NCBI GenBank assembly: GCA_030386875.1
Contig: CM059569.1
Span: 44,307,842-44,371,841 of the forward strand
Source of the DNA: Morinoia aosen
Lineage: Eukaryota > Arthropoda > Malacostraca > Amphipoda > Talitridae
Reading direction: 5' to 3'
Length of the DNA stretch: 64,000 nucleotides
In this document: positions 11,409-20,340 of the stretch, one piece after another
How the letters are laid out: every line of letters begins with the position of its first letter
How positions within the stretch are numbered: position 1 is the stretch's first letter
Notes under the pieces: generated by a model
The model's input: the letters and a program-made list of their open reading frames with translations, nothing else
What the model was told of the DNA's origin: nothing
The model's database searches: none
Made by a program: the position numbers and the translations under genes

Positions 11409-14400
11409 ATGAATCCTACGACGCTAGCACGGAACATGTTGGTGCTGATTCTTTTTATCAGCGCTACGGGCGAGCCAGAGTCGTATCGGATCCTACTTTC
11501 CATACCCGTGGCCAGCAAATCTCTCCACAACCTCTTCGGCGCCGTCGCCCTCAGTCTTGCCAATGCTGGCCACAACGTGACGTTTGTGTCGTGTTTCCCT
11601 GCGTCTGCCCATCACGAAAACCTGCGAAACCTCAACGCTTTAGGAAACATCTCTCTACCTTACAAAAATATTTTCGAATTTCAGGACCAGCTTAGCGTGT
11701 ACAATGTGCTTCTAAGTCAGATTATCTTCGCTGGAAAGAAAATGTGGAAGAACCCTGAAATTTTGCACATTTGGAAACACCGCAACGACTATCACGCGAT
11801 CATCAGTCCGTCGTACATTAACGAGATCAACTTGCCGTTTGTTATGAACTACACTGGGAATTTCATGTTAATTTGCACTCCTGGAATTGAATATTTTGCC
11901 ATCAGTAGCTTGGGAAATTGGCTGCCACCTTCTGTGGCTCCCTACATCCTTCTCCCGTACGACGAACACATGACCTTCTTCGAGCGTCTGGTCAACGTCG
12001 TTACCCTGGCGGCATCTCGACTTATTGTGCCCAAAGTACTTTACGACCCGCAAGAAAAGCTTTTACGCGAATTTTTCCCGGATTTCTTAGATGTTTTCAG
12101 GTGGGTTCACCTCTCAGGTAAGCATATTTCAGCTGCAACTCAATTCAATATCAGGTGATGCTATTGAACATATTCACAAAATGTTATACCCTTTCTGAGA
12201 CCCTATTCTTCCACAATTCCGTCTTTGGACTGATAGCATGCGTGCTCTAATGATTAGCATATTTCAACCGTAATTAATTAGATGAAGCTATTCAAAACTT
12301 CAAAACTTTCACAAGCTAAATATCCTCTTTCTGCAACCCTCTTTCTTCCTTAGTTGAAAAATTGAACAGGAAACCTGTGTTCTCTGATGATCGCAGTTAC
12401 TACAGGCCCTGAACTGAGTTAGATATGCACTCTTTTTGTTTAAATAAAGTGTTTTCTTGTTATTTTAAGGACCACATTCAGGGGGATACAATTATTGTAT
12501 CTATGGGAACTAGCGCTCCCAGGGGGACAATGTGAGGGCCCGAGCTAAAGGTTAGGTAGGCTTTCTTTTGTTAAAATAGAATAGGTTTTGTTGTGTTACG
12601 GACCATCTTTTTTCGGTTCACTGCTGTCCTGTTTTTCACCGCCTACCACTATCTTCTTCAACTTTTTCTTGTTTCATGAACTTCTTTCTTAGCATTCTGT
12701 TCCTGTGCCCTTTCTGCATAGATTCCACGTTCCCTTAACTCCATACTAAATGGTGCCTTCTTCCTTCCTCTCTTTACATCTCATTGTTGAGGATAGGGAG
12801 GCTTAAACTAACTAATAAACTAAACTAAGGACCACATTTTACTGCAATTCACTGCTGTCCTGTTTTTCAGCACCACTGACTTTCTTCTTGCACTTTTATC
12901 TTGTTTCATAACTTTCCTTCTTGACTTATTGTTTCTATCCCCACAGGATCCTTTGCGGGAACACCCTTTCTGCCAAGATTCCACGTTCTCTTTACTCTAT
13001 GCTAAATGGTGCCTCCTTCCTTCCTCTCTTTGAAAATTTTTGGTTGTGTTACGGGAGGCTAAAACCAATTTATAATCCATCGCAGTTACTACGATAGGGT
13101 ATCCCTTACCCTCATCAACGGTCACCCTGCGCTGGATAATCCTACCCCTCTGCTGCCCAACCAGGTGTACATCGGCACCATCAATGCTCAACCACCGCAG
13201 CCTTTGCCGAAGGTGAGGTTGTCCTGACCGAATTTGCTTTTGTGTTCAAATTTCCAAGCCGAGCCTCTCTGGGACATAGGATAGCCAATAGGCTTAGGTA
13301 AGTTTTGTCTGAGTACCTTATCACTGAGAAAATTTTTGTCCCAAAACCGAGACACTTTTGTTTGTCATGAGCGTATTCGACACACTTAAGTGTGTCAGCT
13401 ATGACACACTTGAACGTAATTAATTTCATTCCACATAAATATTTCAATTTCTAAGACTGGTCTCTGTGTACACTAATGTGCAGACAACGCCTAAGAACGT
13501 CTGAGAATTAGAAGAAAAATTAGTTAACTCTCTCAAACCATTTTATTATGAGGTCAGAGGAAATACTCTGCTGGGTATCAAAATATTTCGAATAATCGTT
13601 CGAGACACAAAGTTCTGTCAAATTTTTCTCAGTGATAAGTAATGCATGAACTATTGCCCTAGGGGAGATACCCTCAGGCCGTCGGGATTTTGGTTTTTCG
13701 TGTCTATGTTGTTTCTTTCTGTTTTCATGGGTTCTTCGCTAGGTCTACTGTGTTTTTTCTCTTCTTTCTTAATTTGCTGTTTCTATAAGCAGGAAATCTT
13801 GTGCTTGGATTTCCCGTTTTCTAGTACTCAATGGTCCCTTATTTTCGCCCTTTGTAGTGGCTAGGGATTCTTAACCATTTAACATCAGTATTTTTGTACT
13901 CATACTGCCGTTGTCACAACCGCCGCCATTATAGTGGCGCTGCCATCAGGTTGTCTCCGATACCAAAGCGAGAAAGAAACTGACATTCGGCAGTGAACAT
14001 TAAGCTAACATTAAAGTTAACATTATTTAAGTTAACATTAAACACATTAAGCTATAAAAAAGTATATTGGGGCTACTTTCGGAAAAGGACCGTATAGTCC
14101 TTTGGAGCGTTAAAGGGTTCAAAATGATAAAAATATTGATGCCCAGCTGGACCCCCGCGTTGGTGTAAGGTACTGGAATGAGTGCCACACTTGACCCCTC
14201 ACTCAAATCATGAATATTTATCAGTCAATTGCAAGCGAGAAGCGCTAGGTTATACTATACTGTCTGTTGGTGTAAGATAAAATTAGGTCTCTAAGTATGG
14301 ATTAACACGCTGAATACGCTTACATGGCTGCAACTTATAGTTGGGTCAGGTTGACAGTAGGAGAATTGGAAAATATTTATCCTGCTCGAATAAATTTTAC

Positions 14401-17400
14401 TTCTCCTAAGGTGCGTGAAAACTATAATTGCACGATAATATTTTAACTTCTAACCTATAGTCTATTTCAAATGAAGGTAGTGAGGTAATTGAAATACTGT
14501 TTATATATACCGGTACGTAAATGAGCAATATACCTTGTGGAACACAAATGCAACAAACGCCGTTAATGTGTTAATGTATAAATGCTGGCAAAGTCAAGGG
14601 AGTGGTGACTACCTCCATCAAGTCTAGAACAGCAAAATTCTCAAGTGAAATTAGAAAAAGATCCAAAAACTAACGAGCAAGCTAATATGAGAGTTTGAAA
14701 CCTATATTTTTTTTAAAACCCTATTTGCAAAGCTCCAAATGAGCGAGACAAAACCTTCGCATTTTGCAATCATTGTTCATTTTTACCAACAAGCTGCAGT
14801 CAAACAGCGTTCAAAGCTTCGAATTTATTTATTGCTTCATTGCTTCAAGATTTTAGCTCACGTCGACAAATCAGGCGACGTTTCCCTAATTCATTCAAGT
14901 GGGCATTTTTTAGCTCTATAATTAATAAGATTTGCTTTTTATGCGGTTGCTTGTTTTTCTGTTTTATCGTTTTAATCCTAACGATAGAACCTTGAAGTGT
15001 TATTGGGAAAAACTTTGTGGCAGGAGTATGCACGTGTCAGTAACACTCCTGAATGACAGTAATACTCCTGTGTGGCGTCTGTGTGGCAGGACCTGGAAGA
15101 GTTTGCGTCAGGCAGCGGTGACGCTGGCGTCATTTACTTCAGCATCGGCAGCATGGCGCTCAGTGAGGACATCCCAGCTCACGCAAAGGTAATGGCCGTT
15201 TTAAGGTAAGGAAATAGCCGTTTTAAGGTAAGGCAATGGCCATTTAAGGTGAGGTAATATGCCATTTTTTCGGTGGCCATCGAGAGGTGCTAGCAGCTGA
15301 AGGGCAGATAATTTGAAGCGCACTGCGGACTTTCACATCATTGGAAATGAAGGAGCCTCGGTGTAGGAACATACCTGTAAAACCTTGTGCCATAGAAATA
15401 TTAGTGTTGTTTATGTATATTCAAGTCCCACCGTGATAACAGTCACGGTTTTCTATGTTTTCTTTAAGGCGTGAGGATGAGGCATTGTGTTTTGGGCAAG
15501 AAGACCCTGTTTTGTGTCCTGCTCCCCGCTGATTTTCGGTCTCACAAGTAGCTATACTCAAATGTGTCTATTGTATTAGACTTAAGTAACAATCTATTGC
15601 TGTATCGCGTGTGGTAAATAAATAGTTCAACACGTTGACTGCGGTGGGTTAAACTGAAGTTTAACTTTCAACTCAAATTCATGGTCAATTGTTATTAGCG
15701 ATTTTATAAATGTCAAACATGAACTAGGTCCGTTAAATACGATTGATTTTAAAAAATTGCTGACAAATTTTCAAATTACCCATCAATGGGTCGCATCGCA
15801 GCAGGAAGAAATTAAGCACGATCCATCGATGGGTCTTTTCGAAAGTAACATGTTAAAAATATTTTTTCGTGGTCAGAAGTCCTTTGTGGAGGCGTTCGCG
15901 CGTCTGCCCCAGAGGGTGATCTGGAAGTACGAGGGAGACGACCTGGTCTTGCCTCCCAACGTCATCACGAGGAAGTGGCTCCCCCAGCAGGATTTGTTAG
16001 GTCAGCCTGGGTCTTCTGCTTGCAGCAGTGAGCTTAGTTTTGGGGTAGATGGTTCCTGGCCTGGGTCATCTGCTTACAGCAGTGAGCTAAGCTTTGGGGT
16101 AGATGGTTCCTAGCCTGGGTCTTCTGCTTACAGCAGTGAGCTTAGCTTTGGGGTAGATGGTTCCTGGCTTGGGTCTTTTTCGTATGTGTGTTGGCGCGAA
16201 ATGAGAAAGAGGTAGGCCTTCTTTTCGTTGAAATAAATTTTCATTTTATTACGTTAAGTACAGTTTTTTCGGTTCAATGCTATCCTTTTTTTCAGCACCA
16301 AATACTTTCTTCTTCAAATTTTATTTTGTTTCTTAAACTTCTTCCTCAACTTAACTGTTCCTATGCCCCTTCTGCATAAATTCTGCATTCCCTTACCTCT
16401 TATATTAAATGGTGCCTTCTTTCTCCCTCTCTTTGGAACGCTTTTTTTTCTAGCGGTTAGGGAGGTTAAAGCTAACGTCTAATCTAATCTGGACCTTCTT
16501 CTTACAGCAATGAGCTAAACGTTGCACTTGGGACGGATGGTTCCTGGTTCAATACCGCAAGATGGGGCGAAATATTTATTAGAGCAAGCAGCTTCTCCGG
16601 TGATTAGCAAACCAAGAAGACAGATATGAGAGGGTACAAGAATAAACTTAACATTCAATGAGCTCTATTTTTCCTTTCAATTCAGGTTCGGAACCGAAAA
16701 ACTCATTTGTCAACGAGATTTGAAACAACAATCATTGAAGATATTTAAAACGCCTTCATAACTCGTCATGGTTGCGCAGAACGAGCTAAAAATGAACGAC
16801 GTCGAACTCTCATTTTAGCAAACACTTGCTGATGTTTTTTCGCAAGCCCTGAAAGGCGTTACGCTTAGAGATGATTTTAATTAGGCTTTGCTGATGCTAG
16901 GCAAGCTCGGTAGAATCCATTCTATGTGTCAGTTAGTTGATCCAAAGGATCAGTAAAGTAGACATCGACCCATGCTCTTTCCGAATTTCCTCTCATTCGA
17001 CTCTCATTTCTCTCCTCAACATCTCTTGGCAGTTAAAGCACTCATTTGGTTACCCCAGCAGTTGGGTTATGAATGCTCCATATACATAACCACGCCATCT
17101 GATCGCAGGTGGGGTGCGCACTACGCTTTAGGCCGATGCCGCCTTTTGATGTTAGAGGAATTGGTGTTACTTGCAGATTGTCGGTGAGCCTCGTATAGTT
17201 GTTATTTTAACATAGATTCTTACGCAATTTGAGCCTACATTAATTAACCTACGTGCCCAATATTACCCTATGGTTGCTGGTTCATTTCACATCAAGGATC
17301 CTTGGTCTCCAATTCGCATCTCCCCGTCTGACAAGCCACCCGCAAAAAAAAAATTAAATGGAAAAAACATTAACTCCCTTCTTGACAGGCCACCCCAAAA

Positions 17401-19160
17401 CCCCCTTCTTGACAGGCCACCCCAAAACCCCCTTATTGACAGGCCACCCCAAAACCCCCTTCTTGACAGGCCACCCCAAAACCCCCTTCTTGACAGGCCA
17501 CCCCAAAACCCCCTTCTTGACAGGCCACCTCAAAACCCCCTTCTTGACAGGCCACCCCAAAACCCCCTTCTTGACAGGCCACCCCAAAACCCCCTTCTTG
17601 ACAGGCCACCCCAAAACCCCCTTCTTGACAGGCCACCCCAAAACCCCCTTCTTGACAGGCCACCCAAGAAAGAAAAAGAAAACCCATTAACTCCCGACAG
17701 GCCACCCCAAAACGCGGCTGTTCATCTCTCACTGCGGCAACCTGGGGACGCAGGAGGCGAAGTACCACGGCGTCCCGGTGCTGGCGGTGCCCATCACCTT
17801 CGACCAGCCCAGGAACGCCGCCAGAATGGTCTACAAGGGCCTGGCGCTGTCGCTCGAGTGGCACTCCCTCACAGCTGATGCCATCGTCACCGCTGTCGAC
17901 AGGCTCATCAACGAAACTTCGTGAGTTCGGAGTGTTCTTGTATGATGGTTCAATTACCCGTTGTTAAACGTCTTATATAATCTTACCTGATAATACCTTT
18001 GGTGTGTTTATTTGTTTAGAGTCCGCTCCTGAAGAAACAGCATATATGATTTTATTTGAACGATGCTTAATGACCATATCTGTGATACGAGTTCCATCAG
18101 TGCACAAGTGCAAGAATATTTTAATCGGAGGTACTGATGGGATGGATGTATTTGTTTGTCATCCTCATCTTCATCTTGAGATATATTTAAAGGAAACTAT
18201 CAAATCCCGTCATTTTTGACGGTCGTGTACGCAAGTACTTAACAATAGCCTTGGTGTGTTTATATGTATTTTCATATATTTGTTTGGTGTCCGCTTCTTT
18301 CGTCTCTCTGTTGCGCTGATAAGGATGCTTAATAAACCGAATGAACATGACTATCGGTTGTACGTGAAGAAAAACTAATTTGACCGGAAATTCTTATAAC
18401 ATTCTTATTTAATTCTTTTAGGAAAGGGTCCACATCGTCAGGTTGAATTTTGAGCTTTTCCTAGGGTGAATGAGTCTGAGATTAACAATAAAATCGCGTT
18501 TTCCAATTCTCAAGTCATTTCTAGTGAGAAGTTGGAGAATTTTAAGCATTTTTATAATCAGAATTTTATCGAAAACGTAATAGTGTCTGTGATCTAAGTT
18601 TCACCAGAGCACAAGTACAAGAATATCTTTATCGCGGGTATAGCTAAGATGGATATATTTGTTTGTTACCCACGCCTGAAAAATTTATTAAGGAAAATAT
18701 TGAATCCCGCCATTTTTGAAGGACAGTGCACTCCAATTTGACTTGGATTAAATTGAACTTGACTTCGATAAATTTTAAATGAAAAAGACATAGTTATACT
18801 ATAAAAGCCATTTTTTACTTCTGCTAAATAATTTTTGCCTGTGGCAGGTTCTCGGAGAAGATGCGCAAAGTATCTTCCATCCTGAAGGACCAAATGGATC
18901 CGCCGTCAGCGAGGGCCGTGTGGTGGGTGGAGCACATCATACGGCAAGGAGGGGCGCCGTACCTGCAGTACCCTGGCAAGCACCTGCACTTCTTGCAGTA
19001 CACCTGTGTTGATGTGCTCGTCTTCATCTGCGTCAGCCTCTACGTCTGTTCCAAGCTGGCGTGCGTCGTCTGTTCCAGGTTACTGCGCTCCGTCTGCTGC
19101 AGGCGTAAGTCTCGGCCGCAGCATGGGACTTCCAAGAAGATTAAAGAGAAGCAAAAATAA
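11409..19160 (+). CDS. UDP-glycosyltransferase, gene 1 (six coding exons, 524 aa)
   Basis: Exons join 11,409-12,100, 13,086-13,212, 15,090-15,188, 15,877-16,000, 17,701-17,920 and 18,848-19,160; all junctions are GT/AG and phases match (1,575 nt). The protein has a signal peptide (residues 1-21, MLVLILFISATG), a catalytic-type His40 in SKSLHN, an acceptor domain up to about residue 245, and the UGT donor-binding signature at 355-383 (FISHCGNLGTQEAKYHG … FDQ). A membrane anchor follows at about 474-496, then a basic tail ending KIKEKQK, an ER-retrieval-like KxKxx. The family transfers sugar from UDP-sugars to small lipophilic molecules on the lumenal ER face. The substrate is unknown. Introns 3, 4 and 5 carry tandem repeats touching their splice sites, and a retroposon target-site duplication spans the exon-2 acceptor. 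The start is the first ATG of the open exon. Confidence 0.93.
12404..13078 (+). mobile_element. Old ~350-bp-family retroposon in intron 1 of UGT gene 1, split by a younger copy
   Basis: Flanked by a 14-bp duplication, ATCGCAGTTACTAC, at 12,390-12,403 and 13,079-13,092, whose downstream copy contains the exon-2 3' splice site. The body (GTTCACTGCTGTCCTGTTTT-like, …ATGGTGCCTCCTTCC…, GGGAGGCTAAAAC) matches family members at 16,190, 23,685, 37,045 and 61,490. It is 5' truncated relative to the full element. The interval includes the younger insertion at 12,479-12,826. The same insertion is present in gene 2, so it predates the duplication. Confidence 0.82.
12479..12826 (+). mobile_element. Young full-length ~350-bp retroposon, gene 1 only
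   Basis: A 348-bp insertion beginning CAGGGGGATACAATTATTG and ending GGGAGGCTTAAAC plus a short A-rich tail, bounded by the perfect 12-bp duplication AAGGACCACATT (12,467-12,478 and 12,827-12,838). The equivalent position in gene 2 (about 37,107) has no insertion. Element, long target-site duplication and tail fit LINE-mediated retroposition. No Pol III boxes were recognised, so its class is open. Confidence 0.88.
13317..13639. mobile_element. MITE in intron 2 of UGT gene 1
   Basis: Imperfect terminal inverted repeats CTTATCACTGAGAAAA and TTTTTCTCAGTGATAAG bound about 320 bp that also contain GACACA/TGTGTC palindromes. The gene 2 counterpart is at 37,593-37,918, so insertion predates the duplication. 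No transposase is present. Confidence 0.65.
13640..15089 (+). other. Intron 2 remainder of UGT gene 1
   Basis: No exon is supported. From about 14,410 to 14,575 lies a dispersed repeat with the core ACCGGTACGTAAATGAGCAA, also at 32,555-32,715, 40,870-41,045 and 55,245-55,375. The rest is matched by 40,140-41,533 in the other copy. Confidence 0.5.
15186..15262 (+). repeat. ~20-bp tandem repeat on the exon-3 donor, UGT gene 1
   Basis: Starting at the splice donor (GCAAAG|GTAATGG) there are four units of 20-22 bp of the form AAGGTAAGGNAATGGCCNTTTT. Each repeats a donor-like AAG|GTAAGG or AAG|GTGAGG. Gene 2 has three units at 41,630-41,692. Confidence 0.8.
15550..15630. repeat. Dispersed repeat D fragment
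   Basis: The block GTAGCTATACTCAAAT … GTATTAGACTTAA … GTGGTAAATAAAT recurs in either orientation at 8,466, 25,697, 32,712, 38,985 and 41,975. At 38,985 it lies inside the hAT element. Confidence 0.6.
15631..15852. mobile_element. TTAA-type MITE, intron 3 of UGT gene 1
   Basis: Starts CACGTTGACTGCGGTGGG after TCAA and ends before TTAA, with internal CCATCGATGGGTC palindromes. Related copies lie at 39,631-39,852 and 42,057-42,235. The TTAA-like flanks and short imperfect inverted ends suggest a piggyBac-type non-autonomous element. It lies 24 bp before exon 4. Confidence 0.65.
16001..16172 (+). repeat. 54-bp minisatellite at the exon-4 donor, UGT gene 1 (about 3 copies)
   Basis: The intron begins with the array: unit GTCAGCCTGGGTCTTCTGCT … GAGCTTAGCTTTGGGGTAGATGGTTCCTGG, about three copies. 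A retroposon (16,190-16,486) and a further partial unit at 16,489-16,545 follow. Every unit carries an acceptor-like TTCTGCTTACAGCAG and a donor-like GGGGTAGATGG. Gene 2 has 18 units. Confidence 0.88.
16190..16486 (+). mobile_element. ~350-bp-family retroposon fragment in intron 4, UGT gene 1
   Basis: The core TTTTTTCGGTTCAATGCTAT, the segment TTCTGCATAAATTCTGCATT and the end GGGAGGTTAAAGC match the family. It interrupts the 54-bp minisatellite and is missing from the gene 2 array. Target-site duplication was not clear. Confidence 0.68.
16560..17377 (+). other. Intron 4 remainder of UGT gene 1
   Basis: Homologous to 43,350-44,217. No exon, repeat family or RNA gene is recognised. Confidence 0.4.
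17378..17700 (+). repeat. 27-bp minisatellite at the exon-5 acceptor, UGT gene 1 (about 11 units)
   Basis: The unit GACAGGCCACCCCAAAAC + CCCCTTCTT repeats about ten times, then a longer 42-bp terminal unit (GCCACCCAAGAAAGAAAAAG … ACTCCCGACAG) leads directly into exon 5, whose own first bases are GCCACCCCAAAAC. Each unit is thus a copy of polypyrimidine tract, AG and first exon codons. At 27 bp it is in frame (GHPKTPFLT), but the terminal unit has an in-frame TAA. A matching poly-A unit (GACAAGCCACCCGCAAAA) also stands at the 5' edge. Confidence 0.95.
17921..18847 (+). other. Intron 5 of UGT gene 1
   Basis: Contains two diverged tandem copies of a roughly 600-bp stretch (CTGTGATACGAGTTCCATCA near 18,080 and CTGTGATCTAAGTTTCACCA near 18,590; TTTGTTTGTCATCC versus TTTGTTTGTTACCC). 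The same arrangement occurs at 48,200-48,860. No exon is supported. Confidence 0.5.
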
Positions 19161-19974
19161 CGATCGGCTGCAGATAGAAAAGTGAGAAAATGAGCTTTAA
19201 GGTCGTGGAAAGAGAATGGAAAATGTCTGCAATTTGAAGTTTCGAGTGATGAATTTGAGGAACTGGAACATTCTTTTTTATACTGAATGTTTGGCCGCAT
19301 TGAATAGTTATAGTTTGTTGCAGAAATCATTCCCAAATACGAGTTAAACTCGTGTGATATCTTCAACGCTTGTCTGAATGTTAAATGCATTTTCGTCGGA
19401 TGTGGAAGGAAGTTACCCGCAACACATCGCGTGGTCGTTGTGCCTTTGATGACACTTATGAATATCAAAAGCAAGGCAATACGGTGGAGTAAGGACGCCC
19501 TCGAAGCTTGTTCGTCCAATAACAGTACCTACTTTAGTGCATAACCTGTCTGCGTATGAGAAACGGACCCGTGTTGTTCTACGTGTTCTAGGAAAACTGC
19601 CGCTTGATGTTTGCTTAGAAATGATCGATTTGTATGTCTCTACTATGCCTTAATTCGCTGCTTAATGCAAATTAACTGAATTCGACCTATCTCAATCAAG
19701 TCAAAGTTTTAAATTTTACTTCTTGCATACTGCAATTTTCTCACTGTTTCTCCGAGGGTTGAACTAGGTTTTAACAATTGTTATACAATACTGACGTCAA
19801 ATATGGGCAATGCACAAAATGCTTGTATTGTTGGAATTATCCGAGCAACTCATGGGACGAGCGTAAGGGGCAGTTGTGACAGTACCGTTTTACAAATGGG
19901 GATTTTATAAAACATTTCCTGTTTTATTTACACTGGCGTTTGTTTGGTCTTGTATTATTGAGTAAAATGTTAGT
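19161..19974 (+). other. 3' flank / probable 3' UTR of UGT gene 1
   Basis: Follows the stop codon and is conserved in gene 2 (49,297-50,336). No canonical AATAAA was found close to the stop. The TTAA MITE of gene 2 is absent here (GGTGGAGTAAGGACG near 19,490 is the empty site). Confidence 0.4.
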
Positions 19975-20340
19975 GGGGAAAGTTAACGTGTTCCCTTTAC
20001 CACGTTTACTGGTGCCGAACTGTGTTATCAACATTTATATCGTAAAGGGAGCAGTCTATAGACAAGGATTTGATAAGGATTACTTGTCCATAACAAGTAT
20101 TCCCACACCTTCCCGTGGTGGTACCGTTAGTATACCCACTAGGAGTTGCAACTCATTACATATTGTTTATGTAAATTGACAACATAGTGATCATAAGCTT
20201 ATTTATACGAGTGTTGTCCCTGGGTAGAACCGACGTGGGGGGCGCCCACTAACACTTGGGTTCTTTTCTTATTAGTTTTGTATAATTATCTTGAATTGTT
20301 CTTGTGTTAAAAAGGAAAACTAGAAGCGGCCCCCTTGACA

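Larger units (their letters stand above)
8462..19974. repeat. Segmental duplication, copy 1 (contains UGT gene 1)
   Basis: Nearly base-for-base homologous to 32,742-50,336. Similarity starts at GTAGATTGTTTC in both copies and ends after AAAATGTTAGTG in both; the flanks then diverge completely. The copy is 11.5 kb against 17.6 kb for copy 2. The difference is mainly a hAT insertion (2.2 kb), expansion of two minisatellites (about 3.3 and 0.8 kb) and a TTAA MITE, offset by retroposon insertions in copy 1. Confidence 0.9.
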
